From positions 44,810 to 108,809 of IMG/VR virus record IMGVR_UViG_3300042868_008486: DNA of 64,000 nucleotides, one strand, 5' to 3'. Shown piece after piece: positions 46,455-54,129 of the stretch. Numbering within the stretch: position 1 is the first letter of the stretch; every line of letters starts with the position of its first letter. The translations under genes and the position numbers were made by a program. The notes below the pieces were generated by a model. That model was given only the letters and a program-made list of their open reading frames with translations. It made no database searches and was not told the origin of the DNA. This DNA comes from a virus.

Positions 46455-46672
46455 TGTCTTTCTCTTGGATGTAACAAAATACCATTAGGTGTTAGTTGTG
46501 AATCACTTAAAACATTAAATTCACCATCCCACCAATTAGCTCTAGGTTTTTTCATAACGAGTGTTGATGTGACATACCCTGTTAAGTTAAAACCGTTTTC
46601 ATAACCCGGTATTAATACCAACATATCATCGTCATACTGACTTAATATCTCAACCAATTCTTTTTTTGTCAT
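46451..46672 (-). CDS. Conserved small protein, 73 aa
   Basis: MTKKELVEILSQYDDDMLVL then IPGYENGFNLTGY matches a widespread small phage/bacterial protein (helix, then strand with PGY). Start set at this ATG by that similarity. Role unknown. Confidence 0.7.
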   Translation of the reverse strand: MTKKELVEILSQYDDDMLVLIPGYENGFNLTGYVTSTLVMKKPRANWWDGEFNVLSDSQLTPNGILLHPRERQ

Positions 46673-46713
46673 ACCATTTATTTTTGTAAATATAATCAAA
46701 ATTATTCAATAAT

Positions 46714-47289
46714 TTACCCCCTTAACTTATTATAATATGAAATTGGTTGATTCCAAAGGGTACATTTTTTACCATAGTAGTTATAAACCGATTCCCAAAA
46801 CAAAAAATCTTTTTGATTAACACCCTTAATATGTGTTTTTGGCCATCTACATTCAGTTAAAGATGAGTGATGTGAAATAACGTTACCGGTATCAATTCTA
46901 CCATATTTTGGATAATTAGCTTTTAATCTTATCCCACCGACCTTTTTTGTCTGTTCACCAACCAACATACCAATAAAGTTATGCTCAAGACATTCACGAT
47001 ATTTGAGATACATATTTTCGTGAAAAATAGTATCATCATCTAAAAAACAAAAGTAACCATCATTTATAGTTTCAAGAACCGCATTTCGTTTAGATGTTGT
47101 ATCAGTATCTTCACAATCAACATTATATAACCTGATTCTTTTATCAGTTTTAATAAAATCATTAGTTAAATCTTCTCTTTTGTTTGACTTGGAAATATGC
47201 CAAATTAAATCTTCATTAAGATTAATTGAATTATATATTTTCTCAAGATATTCAAACCTATATAAAGCCGTTATAATATGTAATGTCAT
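46714..47289 (-). CDS. GT-A family glycosyltransferase
   Basis: 191 aa. LHIITALYRFEYLEKIYNSI then a conserved GYFCFLDDDTIFHENMYLKY with the DDD metal site. Short for family 2, so probably a single-domain transferase. It overlaps the aminotransferase gene by ATGA and belongs to a four-gene sugar cassette that may decorate host glycans, phage DNA or virions. Confidence 0.8.
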   Translation of the reverse strand: MTLHIITALYRFEYLEKIYNSINLNEDLIWHISKSNKREDLTNDFIKTDKRIRLYNVDCEDTDTTSKRNAVLETINDGYFCFLDDDTIFHENMYLKYRECLEHNFIGMLVGEQTKKVGGIRLKANYPKYGRIDTGNVISHHSSLTECRWPKTHIKGVNQKDFLFWESVYNYYGKKCTLWNQPISYYNKLRG

Positions 47290-47915
47290 TGGGTGTATAT
47301 TTTAAATTTGGACAAATCAGGATATGGTAATTCTACATCCTCATTTATTATTTTATTACCTTTATTATCATAAAATTGATTCATCATTAATAAACCTCTC
47401 ACAGATATTTCAGGCATCATATAAAAATTCCAACCCAACATATCAAATTCATCGTCGTGATAAGAACATTCATTACGACCACTAAATCTTGCACGTTTAA
47501 ACCATTCATACGCTTTAACATCATCAGTCAGTATTGCACCACCTTTTGATAATTTTAAATGTTTATACGCACCTGTAAATGACAAACACATATGTGTATT
47601 AGGTTTATACATATCCGCAGTAAACCTTAATGCCGAATCCCAAACTTTAGTTGGTTTTAATTGGTAAGCCCCCTTCAATTTGTCACTCCCAATTTCATAA
47701 AATTTAACCTTACCACCTGCGTGTATTATTTCACAAGGTACTGATGGATAAGTTCTATTAGGGATTTCAATTTCTTTTCCTTTTATACCTTCATAATATA
47801 ACGATAAAAACAACGCATTACTTTGATTATCCACTGTTACCACATATGGAGCACCTGTGTAATCAGAAATCTTTTTTTCAAATTCTTCAGTAATTTTATA
47901 TATACCTTCAGCCAT
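47286..47915 (-). CDS. Short DegT/DnrJ/EryC1-type sugar aminotransferase
   Basis: 209 aa, against about 370 in the family. Recognised parts are YVVTVDNQSNALFLSLYYEG, KVWDSALRF (Asp for the PLP ring nitrogen) and LSFTGAYKHLKLSKGGAILT, where the Lys after TGAY sits at the PLP-binding position. The usual C-terminal domain is missing, so it may be a reduced but active form or a degenerate enzyme. Partner of the NeuD-like gene, 8 bp overlap. Confidence 0.75.
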   Translation of the reverse strand: MAEGIYKITEEFEKKISDYTGAPYVVTVDNQSNALFLSLYYEGIKGKEIEIPNRTYPSVPCEIIHAGGKVKFYEIGSDKLKGAYQLKPTKVWDSALRFTADMYKPNTHMCLSFTGAYKHLKLSKGGAILTDDVKAYEWFKRARFSGRNECSYHDDEFDMLGWNFYMMPEISVRGLLMMNQFYDNKGNKIINEDVELPYPDLSKFKIYTQ

Positions 47916-48552
47916 TTTCTCTAATTATTTTACAAGGGTTTCCATACGCAACAACATTATCGGGAATGTCTTTAGTAACTAATGAACCAGCACCAATTAT
48001 GGTATTATCACCTATCTTAACACCATCAATTATGTTAACACCAATACCTATTTGACAACACTCACCAATTGTTACATTACCTGCAATATTAACGCCAGGG
48101 TTTATTGTACTATATTCACCAATTACGGTATGATGACCAATACTAACATTTCTATTAATAAAAACAAAATCACCAATTTTAGTGTGTCCTGCAATACAAG
48201 ACATAGTATTAATAACAACGCCTTTACCAATATCAATAGTGTCAGAGACATCGCTATTCTTTGAAATTAAACTCACATAAGAATTATCATCTAAATCTTT
48301 GAAGGTCTCTCGGACTTTCTTTCTCAAATGTGGTTTTACAACCCCTAAAGTTATTAGTTCATTTTTTATTGTTGCAGCATTATCAACAATTTTTATTAAA
48401 AATTTGGGATGTTCGTATTCTTTAATTGGTTCCAACCCCAAATTATTTACCACATTAATCTCAGGATAATTATCTTGTGAGTCTAAAATATCCAATAACA
48501 TTGTTATTGTTGCCTCACTAAACCCTAGTATTATTAATTTTTCTATTACCAT
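47908..48552 (-). CDS. NeuD/PglD-type sugar acyltransferase
   Basis: 214 aa. A Rossmann-like N-terminal domain (KLIILGFSEATITMLLDIL) is followed by hexapeptide repeats (IGKGVVINTMSCIAGHTKIG, NRNVSIGHHTVIGEYSTINP, VNIAGNVTIGECCQIGIGVN), a left-handed beta helix ending IPDNVVAYGNPCKII. His in GHHT is the family's catalytic base. It would acetylate an amino sugar made by the aminotransferase. Confidence 0.9.
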   Translation of the reverse strand: MVIEKLIILGFSEATITMLLDILDSQDNYPEINVVNNLGLEPIKEYEHPKFLIKIVDNAATIKNELITLGVVKPHLRKKVRETFKDLDDNSYVSLISKNSDVSDTIDIGKGVVINTMSCIAGHTKIGDFVFINRNVSIGHHTVIGEYSTINPGVNIAGNVTIGECCQIGIGVNIIDGVKIGDNTIIGAGSLVTKDIPDNVVAYGNPCKIIRENG

Positions 48553-49351
48553 ACCCCAATTCTCTAAATTCTTTAGGTGTCATTATAATAACCCCCAATT
48601 CTTCTTTGATTTTATTAATTCGATTTAATAGCCACATATTTGTTGTTTTATTTTTACCAACAGAATATAAGTTATCCTCAAGACCAATTCTAATACCATC
48701 AGCATATAATAAACCCATTATATTTGATTTCAATTGTTCTTTACCTATACCACCTAAACAAAGTATACTATTTTTAGGTTTATTAGTCAATATTGACGAA
48801 ATTGTCGGTAAATCAGATTGAGCATTGTATATATTACCCAAAATAACATTGATATAATGAGGTCCGTCAAGTATACCTTTATTAATTAAATAATTAGTGT
48901 AGTTTAACATACCACTATCAAAACATTCGATTTCAGGTATAACACCATATGTTTTCATTTTATCAATTAACTTTAAAATCATATCGGGAGAATTAACCGA
49001 CTCACCCGTTGGAAAATTGATTGATGACATAGTTAGAGAACCCATATCAGGTAATAATTCCAAAACTTCTGACCTTAAATTAAAGTCAGGTTCCAATCTA
49101 CCCGTAAGTGAGGTACAAATAACCAAATCAGGACAGTGTTGTCTAATACCTTCAATTATTGGTCTATAATGGTTTTTATCATTACTATTTTTTAGTGTCT
49201 CAGGATGTCTTGAATGGATATGTGTCATTGTTATCCCATATTCATATGCCTCGTGAACCTCCTCAATAATTTGATTTGGTTCAAGTGGTGCGTATGAATT
49301 CTCTCTAGTAGGTTGTGTACCTGTTGGTGCAAAATTAATTATTTTTTTCAT
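48518..49351 (-). CDS. BKACE family enzyme (DUF849, beta-keto acid cleavage)
   Basis: 277 aa. MTHIHSRHPET gives the metal-binding HxH. SLTGRLEPDFNLRSEVLELL, MSSINFP and the C-terminal GIRIGLEDNLYSVGKNKTTN (substrate-binding Arg and catalytic Glu region) are family hallmarks. These enzymes cleave beta-keto acids with acetyl-CoA. Its overlap (35 bp) with the NeuD-like gene implies a role in the same sugar pathway. Unusual in a phage. Confidence 0.9.
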   Translation of the reverse strand: MKKIINFAPTGTQPTRENSYAPLEPNQIIEEVHEAYEYGITMTHIHSRHPETLKNSNDKNHYRPIIEGIRQHCPDLVICTSLTGRLEPDFNLRSEVLELLPDMGSLTMSSINFPTGESVNSPDMILKLIDKMKTYGVIPEIECFDSGMLNYTNYLINKGILDGPHYINVILGNIYNAQSDLPTISSILTNKPKNSILCLGGIGKEQLKSNIMGLLYADGIRIGLEDNLYSVGKNKTTNMWLLNRINKIKEELGVIIMTPKEFRELGYGNRKINNTRV

Positions 49352-49622
49352 CTATTTTCTTTAGAATTATACAATAGTTCTCATCTAATTTATTTCTAAC
49401 ACCACCTGTAGGATAAATTGTTTCAAGTGATTTTGGGACATATTTCACATAACGTTCAGTAACAATTTCCACCTCACCTTTACCATAAACCTCATCACAG
49501 TTTTCTTTGGATAGTTTATCTATTGACCCATCAACTTTAAGCATTATTTTATCTGTTGTTGCAATTGTGTTATCATTTTCATCAACCAAATAATAATCAC
49601 CAAAATCTAATTGTAGTTCCAT
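49335..49622 (-). CDS. Hypothetical protein, 95 aa
   Basis: The start MELQLDFGDYYLVDENDN is chosen over longer frames. Beta-rich (VEIVTERYVKYVP). First gene of the sugar cassette by position; overlaps the BKACE gene by 17 bp. Not recognised. Confidence 0.6.
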   Translation of the reverse strand: MELQLDFGDYYLVDENDNTIATTDKIMLKVDGSIDKLSKENCDEVYGKGEVEIVTERYVKYVPKSLETIYPTGGVRNKLDENYCIILKKIDEKNN

Positions 49623-49666
49623 ATATATTAATTTACATAAAAATAGTAATTTCGATTTTAATAGTC

Positions 49667-49673
49667 TATTTAT
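49667..49673 (+). promoter_or_regulatory. TATTTAT element upstream of the holin-like gene
   Basis: TATTTAT within GTCTATTTAT on the + strand, 29 nt before the ATG at 49703; the same GTCTATTTAT precedes the 50399 gene. Confidence 0.45.
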
Positions 49674-49702
49674 ATCTAAATAAACATTTAACAAATTAGG
49701 AA

Positions 49703-49867
49703 ATGAATAAAGAACAAACTTTAGGAATTGTTAGACACGTATTAACCTTTTTAGGTGGTATTGTAGTTATGAAAGGATTAGCATCCGATTCAATGATTCA
49801 AGAAATTATTGGAACAACATTAACATTAGTTGGTAGTATTTGGTCGGTAGTTGCTAAACAAAATTAA
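49703..49867 (+). CDS. Putative holin, 54 aa
   Basis: MNKEQTLGIVRHVLTFLGGI then VVMKGLASDS, and TLTLVGSIWSVVAK: two hydrophobic segments with a short turn and a basic end. The pattern RHVLTFxGGxxVxKG...GxxxTLxGxxWS matches small phage holins of the Pam3 gp28-like type. It would form membrane lesions for lysis. The + strand lipoprotein at 49931 may be a lysis partner. Confidence 0.7.
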   Translation: MNKEQTLGIVRHVLTFLGGIVVMKGLASDSMIQEIIGTTLTLVGSIWSVVAKQN

Positions 49868-49930
49868 GATTATTATATAAGAATCATTTTAAATTATATA
49901 TCTTAGTAAAAACATTTAAAGACTCACACT

Positions 49931-50275
49931 ATGAAAAACGTAATAACAATTTTAATTGGAGGATTATTAATCACTTCTTGTTCTATCTCTAAAAATGTAT
50001 CTACAAATGTTGTTGACCCAACAGTTAGTACATCTATCACTGATTCAACAAATATGAGTGTTAGTGTAATATTACCTGGCGATGTTGATGTTCCAACTAA
50101 TTATGATTCTGACACAACACACTATAACGTGTATAATGTTACATACAAAAAAACAGGTATCACTCAAGTATTTGTTTTAGGTCAAAAACTTAATCTTACT
50201 GATATGGTATCTATAGGTGAGGTTGAAAAAATTGACACTCTTCAAACTAATGTATTATTAGTCGATGTTGAATAA
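49931..50275 (+). CDS. Lipoprotein, 114 aa
   Basis: MKNVITILIGGLLITSC is a lipoprotein signal. The mature part is Thr/Ser/Asp-rich (DPTVSTSITDSTNMSVSVIL) and ends in a small beta domain. Following the holin-like gene on the same strand, it could be an outer-membrane spanin-like or exclusion protein; neither is shown. Confidence 0.7.
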   Translation: MKNVITILIGGLLITSCSISKNVSTNVVDPTVSTSITDSTNMSVSVILPGDVDVPTNYDSDTTHYNVYNVTYKKTGITQVFVLGQKLNLTDMVSIGEVEKIDTLQTNVLLVDVE

Positions 50276-50280
50276 TTAAT

Positions 50281-50305
50281 GGGGTTATTTAATAACCCCC
50301 TTTTT
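50281..50305 (+). terminator. Rho-independent terminator
   Basis: GGGGTTATT/AATAACCCC stem plus T run, after the lipoprotein gene. Confidence 0.9.
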
Positions 50306-50387
50306 CTCGTAATACATTTGGGTAATTCTTTTTTTACCATTCCAATATTTTTTTAAGATAAAGATTGTGATTTTGATTTGAACAGTC

Positions 50388-50394
50388 TATTTAT
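50388..50394 (+). promoter_or_regulatory. TATTTAT start element
   Basis: On the + strand, 4 nt before the ATG at 50399; it shows the element follows gene orientation. Confidence 0.65.
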
Positions 50395-50398
50395 GTAT

Positions 50399-50707
50399 AT
50401 GAAAATAATAATTACTGAAGAACAATACGATAGAGTCGCAAAGAACTCTAACCGAATTTGGTTACTAAGAAATTTCCCAATAGTTAAGGCAGGTTTAATT
50501 GAAACTTTAGATTTCGTCAACCCTTGTAGATTTGAAACCTATGAAAAATATGAATCACATTTTTTTAATGTTTTTATGGACGAATTACACCCACATTATT
50601 ATTTGATTGATAACTTTGACTATGATGGGGTTAAGTCAGAATTGTCCGATATGTTCTATGTTGATACTACTGAAACGTATTACGAAGCTAAAGAGAAATG
50701 TGAATAA
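50399..50707 (+). CDS. Leader-bearing protein, 102 aa
   Basis: MKIIITEEQYDRVAKNS (I-T-E), then LDFVNPCRFETYEKYESHFF and a helical end. Similar to the 40143 product. The only leader gene on the + strand in this half. Start fixed by the 4-nt spacing of TATTTAT. Confidence 0.75.
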   Translation: MKIIITEEQYDRVAKNSNRIWLLRNFPIVKAGLIETLDFVNPCRFETYEKYESHFFNVFMDELHPHYYLIDNFDYDGVKSELSDMFYVDTTETYYEAKEKCE

Positions 50708-50709
50708 AT

Positions 50710-51198
50710 TTACCTATATAAAAACTTATCATAATTAGTGTAATTATCAATAACCGCATCAAATATTTCGTATAAATGAATGGTATCTAATACATAATTA
50801 CCATTGCGGAATTTTGAATCATAGTTGAATGATAACCAATCAGAAGGTTCTTCATCATAATTACCATCATCATCTTTTTCATAGGTGACTATTTCAATAC
50901 CATTTTTGTCAATAAAACTTAAATTACTTAATAAACCGTTACTTTCATTAAGTTTAATTTCTTCCAACCCTAATTCTTGCATTGAGAATCCTCCTTTTTC
51001 TTTACAAACATCAATAATAGTATTAACCATAATATCTCTATTCAACCAATTAATACCCTTTAATTGACGTTTTAAATTGTCAAGACCACCAAGTAATTTA
51101 ATTGTCGTTAACACACCATTCTGATTGATGTATTCCAATAATTTCGATTGTTTACTACTAACCTCTTCCTTCAAGATTTTTCTTATGATATCTTTCAT
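50710..51198 (-). CDS. Leader-bearing GG-motif protein, 162 aa
   Basis: MKDIIRKILKEEVSSKQSKL (L-K-E), then VLTTIKLLGGLDNLKRQL. A beta-rich acidic domain follows and the end is DAVIDNYTNYDKFLYR. Convergent with the 50399 gene, 2 bp apart. Confidence 0.8.
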   Translation of the reverse strand: MKDIIRKILKEEVSSKQSKLLEYINQNGVLTTIKLLGGLDNLKRQLKGINWLNRDIMVNTIIDVCKEKGGFSMQELGLEEIKLNESNGLLSNLSFIDKNGIEIVTYEKDDDGNYDEEPSDWLSFNYDSKFRNGNYVLDTIHLYEIFDAVIDNYTNYDKFLYR

Positions 51199-51202
51199 AC
51201 CA

Positions 51203-51209
51203 ATAAATA
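51203..51209 (-). promoter_or_regulatory. TATTTAT start element
   Basis: Four nt before the ATG at 51198. Confidence 0.6.
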
Positions 51210-51210
51210 C

Positions 51211-51483
51211 TCAAATAACCCCATTTGATTCTTTAACTTTCAATAATTCAATATTAAATTCATTAATCATTCGTTGTAAACCCTCATCAGTTTTACCCAA
51301 TTTATTAAGTTTACCCCAAGTTGTTTTTGAAAAGTCGTGACCCGCTCTACCCAAAATATTGTTAGGAGTACCGTAAGACTTATCAGGATAATTAAGTCTA
51401 ACATATAACTCAATTTTGTCTTCAATACCCCCAAGTTTCATTGCTTGTCCGTAATTTAATATCATTCCTTTAGTCATACTCAT
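51211..51483 (-). CDS. Hypothetical protein, 90 aa
   Basis: Helical and basic (GQAMKLGGIEDKIELYVRLN; LNKLGKTDEGLQRMINEFNI). Start MSMTKGMILNYG. Not recognised. Confidence 0.6.
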   Translation of the reverse strand: MSMTKGMILNYGQAMKLGGIEDKIELYVRLNYPDKSYGTPNNILGRAGHDFSKTTWGKLNKLGKTDEGLQRMINEFNIELLKVKESNGVI

Positions 51484-51498
51484 ATCTCAGATTTTTAT

Positions 51499-51506
51499 CA
51501 AATATA
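51499..51506 (-). promoter_or_regulatory. TAnnTTTG promoter
   Basis: TATATTTG, 15 nt before the ATG at 51483. Confidence 0.7.
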
Positions 51507-51515
51507 ATAAAAAAA

Positions 51516-51536
51516 GGGATAACTATTGATTATCCC
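51516..51536 (-). terminator. Rho-independent terminator
   Basis: GGGATAA/TTATCCC stem plus T run, a relative of the repeated units at 26-39 kb. Confidence 0.9.
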
Positions 51537-51545
51537 TTTATTTTT

Positions 51546-51953
51546 TTAGTAATTAATTACTTTATCAACAAACTCTTTTGTTTCTTCCGCGTGCCAAGAA
51601 TACTCAAGGTCCCAATCTTTATCTTTGAAGTATTGTTTAAGTTCGTCAATCGTGTCATACCATTTGATGCTAGTCTCAAGGTTTTCCATTAAATCTTGAA
51701 TCTCCCATATATTACCACAGGCCTGCAATGAGTCACAACCTGAACAACTACCCCAACCAAAGATTAGGAAACCATACTTACCATCTTTTTCATATAGAAT
51801 TCTACTATCCCCTTGGTAATCATTATCATCCACTTGTACCAACACGTTACCCAATTCATCTATGATTGGTTGGTAATTACCAGGTCCATAGAAACTTCCA
51901 TTTTTTTGTTCTTCTTCCCAATAAGATGGGTATATTTCTTTCGCACTTCTCAT
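51546..51953 (-). CDS. Conserved hypothetical protein with CxxC motif, 135 aa
   Basis: KYGFLIFGWGSCSGCDSLQA is a distinctive motif seen in small proteins of phages and bacteria. A helical acidic region follows (IQDLMENLETSIKWYDTIDE). Function unknown to me. ATGA overlap with the gene upstream. Confidence 0.7.
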   Translation of the reverse strand: MRSAKEIYPSYWEEEQKNGSFYGPGNYQPIIDELGNVLVQVDDNDYQGDSRILYEKDGKYGFLIFGWGSCSGCDSLQACGNIWEIQDLMENLETSIKWYDTIDELKQYFKDKDWDLEYSWHAEETKEFVDKVINY

Positions 51954-52219
51954 ATCTTTATATTTAACGAATTAAAATCAATATTAAACCAAAATTTACA
52001 AACAATCAAATTAACCCCAAACATATATGATGGAACTAAGTTATCGGAATCAAACATTGCTTTACCTTTCTTCCTTCTACCGACAACCATATCTTTTCTC
52101 CAAAATAAACCCAACTGTTTGGTGTTAAATTCAGAATATATTCTTTGTTGTTCTTTTTCCCATTTATGTCTGAACACAAATAATAAATTTAATTTACCTA
52201 TATTAAAATCTTTAGTCAT
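51950..52219 (-). CDS. Hypothetical protein, 89 aa
   Basis: KEQQRIYSEFNTKQLGLFWR then a basic loop (MVVGRRKKGKAMFDSD). Probably a small alpha/beta protein; Phe-rich. Preceded by TATATTTG 18 nt upstream. Confidence 0.6.
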   Translation of the reverse strand: MTKDFNIGKLNLLFVFRHKWEKEQQRIYSEFNTKQLGLFWRKDMVVGRRKKGKAMFDSDNLVPSYMFGVNLIVCKFWFNIDFNSLNIKI

Positions 52220-52237
52220 ATAATTTTGTTATTAACA

Positions 52238-52245
52238 CAAATATA
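52238..52245 (-). promoter_or_regulatory. TAnnTTTG promoter
   Basis: TATATTTG, 18 nt before the ATG at 52219. Confidence 0.65.
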
Positions 52246-52260
52246 GGTAAAATAAAAAAA

Positions 52261-52279
52261 CCCCCAAGGTTATTGGAGG
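52261..52279 (-). terminator. Rho-independent terminator
   Basis: CCTCCAA/TTGGGGG stem plus T run, after the tRNA-like element and the 52374 gene. Confidence 0.75.
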
Positions 52280-52302
52280 TTTTATTTTCATCTATTTGAT
52301 TG

Positions 52303-52367
52303 GGGAATTTAACCCGAATCGACTCACCCGATTCTTAATGGTCAGATTATAAGTTAGGAGTTCTGAC
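52303..52367 (-). other. Structured intergenic element, possibly a decayed tRNA
   Basis: On the minus strand: GTCAGA/TCTGAC (6 bp), an anticodon-loop-like CTTATAA, a GAATCG/CGATTC arm like a long variable arm, and GGG-TTAAATT-CCC like a T arm. No acceptor stem pairs and the D arm is missing, so it is not a working tRNA. It could instead be an unrelated RNA structure. Confidence 0.3.
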
Positions 52368-52373
52368 ATCCTT

Positions 52374-52832
52374 CTATAAATAATAGTCAACTAATATTTC
52401 AAATATTTTGTTTAACCACACTTCTTTTAACTGAGTTAATTTAATGTGATAACCATCAACCTCTTCATCATACATTTCACCTTCCTCATCATATTCATAA
52501 ACAGAAACACCTACGGTTTCATCACCAACAAATGTTATATAATCTTCTTGAGTGTGACCGTCTTCAATTTCTTCCTCCCAAATTTTAATATCCGCACCAT
52601 TTATTTCATACATATAGATATAACCTTCATCTTTATCATTATCAACAATACCATTAATCAAATCAACTTTATGGTCTCTGTTACTAAAATAATCAGGTAA
52701 TAATTTTTGAAATCTTTCATACCCACCAAACATTTTGATTGTTGTGAATATTCCATTTTTTTCAATGACACTATTAACTTTAGACTCCATTGAACTTTCT
52801 TCTTTTAATATTTTTCTAATTAACTTTTTCAT
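52374..52832 (-). CDS. Leader-bearing GG-motif protein, 152 aa
   Basis: MKKLIRKILKEESSMESKVN (L-K-E), then IFTTIKMFGGYERFQKLLPD. Acidic beta domain and a helical tail (LKEVWLNKIFEILVDYYL). Close paralogue of the gene upstream. Confidence 0.8.
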   Translation of the reverse strand: MKKLIRKILKEESSMESKVNSVIEKNGIFTTIKMFGGYERFQKLLPDYFSNRDHKVDLINGIVDNDKDEGYIYMYEINGADIKIWEEEIEDGHTQEDYITFVGDETVGVSVYEYDEEGEMYDEEVDGYHIKLTQLKEVWLNKIFEILVDYYL

Positions 52833-52835
52833 TAT

Positions 52836-53300
52836 CTATAAATATTCATCAACTATTATTTCAAAAATATCATTAAGAGCCGAATTTTCCAAATAACTTA
52901 ATTGAAGGTAACCACTATCAATTGGGTCGTCATACATAGTCCCATCCTCACCGTCATACATATAAACGTAATATCCCGCACTATCAGTGTCAATTGACGA
53001 TATATAAGTAACCACATCATTACCCTCATCGTCAACACTTGAATCTAAAGTATAATCTTGTCCAATTAATTCATATAAATAAATTGGCCCTTCTTCCACT
53101 TGTTGATTTTTTTCAACAAGTTCATTAATTAATTCAATTTTATTATTCTTGTCAAAATAGTCAGGTAAAAGTTTAACAAACATTTCATATCCACCAACCA
53201 TTTTAATGGTCTGTTGAATACCCAACTTTTCAATTGCATTTAATAATTTAGTCTGAATCGAACTCTCTTCTTTTAGTATTTGTTTAATTAGTTTTTTCAT
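52836..53300 (-). CDS. Leader-bearing GG-motif protein, 154 aa
   Basis: MKKLIKQILKEESSIQTKLL (L-K-E), then IQQTIKMVGGYEMFVKLLPD. Same domain order and length as the 52374 product, so a tandem duplication. Overlaps the HELGH gene by 17 bp. Confidence 0.8.
   Translation of the reverse strand: MKKLIKQILKEESSIQTKLLNAIEKLGIQQTIKMVGGYEMFVKLLPDYFDKNNKIELINELVEKNQQVEEGPIYLYELIGQDYTLDSSVDDEGNDVVTYISSIDTDSAGYYVYMYDGEDGTMYDDPIDSGYLQLSYLENSALNDIFEIIVDEYL
52838..52844 (-). promoter_or_regulatory. TATTTAT start element
   Basis: Five nt before the ATG at 52832, at the junction with the paralogue upstream. Confidence 0.5.
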
Positions 53301-53838
53301 TCTCTTTAATCAACTCATACATCAATGTTGAAATTCCTTCAGGTGTTGTCACATTATTTTTAACAAACTCCGCCTTAAATTCTTCAATCACTGACCTTAT
53401 TTTCTCATCCGAGATATCTTTATAAATACGAGGTGGATTGAAACCTGGTATTAAATACCCATAGTTTACAAACTCCCTAATTTTTCGAATGGCAAATTCA
53501 TCGGCAGTTATCTCAATATTTCTAACGAAATTAATTGACTCCTTAATTGTCATATCACCTAAGTAACATTCGTACATTTGGTCAACCCCGTACTTTTTGA
53601 ATTGATACTGATGACCCAACTCGTGAAAGATAACAAACAATACCATAGGTAATGTTCCATCTAATAAATCACGATTAATCATTACACCATTATGGACCGC
53701 ACATCCTAACGCCCGATGCTTGAATTTCGCAAACTCAATACTTTGACATCCCGACTTAACTATTACTTCAATAATCTTATCTTGATATTCTTTAACTTGG
53801 GGGAAATGACTTATTAATTCATCAATGAATTTATCCAT
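53284..53838 (-). CDS. Zinc metallopeptidase-like protein (HELGH)
   Basis: 184 aa. PMVLFVIFHELGHQYQFKKY places the HExxH zinc site at residues 72-76; EITADEFAIRKI downstream could give the third ligand, as in ImmA/M48-like gluzincins. No leader or signal peptide, so probably cytoplasmic. TATTTAT lies 4 nt before the ATG, grouping it with the late-type genes. Target unknown. Confidence 0.75.
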   Translation of the reverse strand: MDKFIDELISHFPQVKEYQDKIIEVIVKSGCQSIEFAKFKHRALGCAVHNGVMINRDLLDGTLPMVLFVIFHELGHQYQFKKYGVDQMYECYLGDMTIKESINFVRNIEITADEFAIRKIREFVNYGYLIPGFNPPRIYKDISDEKIRSVIEEFKAEFVKNNVTTPEGISTLMYELIKENEKTN

Positions 53839-53842
53839 ACTA

Positions 53843-53849
53843 ATAAATA
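53843..53849 (-). promoter_or_regulatory. TATTTAT start element
   Basis: Four nt before the ATG at 53838. Confidence 0.6.
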
Positions 53850-54053
53850 TTAATCATTGGTAATATGTCCAATGAATCCCACGATGATAGTGAAAACAAT
53901 TGTTAGAATAGATAAGGTTAGATTAATCTCCCACAAAGAAATTGTTAAAATTGCGGGGAACAATAGGTTGACATCTATTTTACCTTTACTCGAATGGTCA
54001 ATGAAACTTAATATCATACCAATTGTACTTAGAATTGCGATTGTAATTAACAT
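53850..54053 (-). CDS. Two-span membrane protein, 67 aa
   Basis: MLITIAILSTIGMILSFI and LLFPAILTISLWEINLTLSI plus a hydrophobic C-terminus. The ATG at 54053 is used because the longer TTG frame overlaps the promoter. Function unknown. Confidence 0.6.
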   Translation of the reverse strand: MLITIAILSTIGMILSFIDHSSKGKIDVNLLFPAILTISLWEINLTLSILTIVFTIIVGFIGHITND

Positions 54054-54068
54054 AATTAGTTTTTTCCA

Positions 54069-54076
54069 CAAATATA
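54069..54076 (-). promoter_or_regulatory. TAnnTTTG promoter
   Basis: TATATTTG, 15 nt before the ATG at 54053. Confidence 0.65.
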
Positions 54077-54086
54077 AATAAAAAAA

Positions 54087-54104
54087 GGATAACTTTCGTT
54101 ATCC
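54087..54104 (-). terminator. Rho-independent terminator
   Basis: GGATAAC/GTTATCC stem plus T run, a variant of the repeated unit. Confidence 0.85.
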
Positions 54105-54129
54105 CACCACAATTCAGTTATGAAATATA

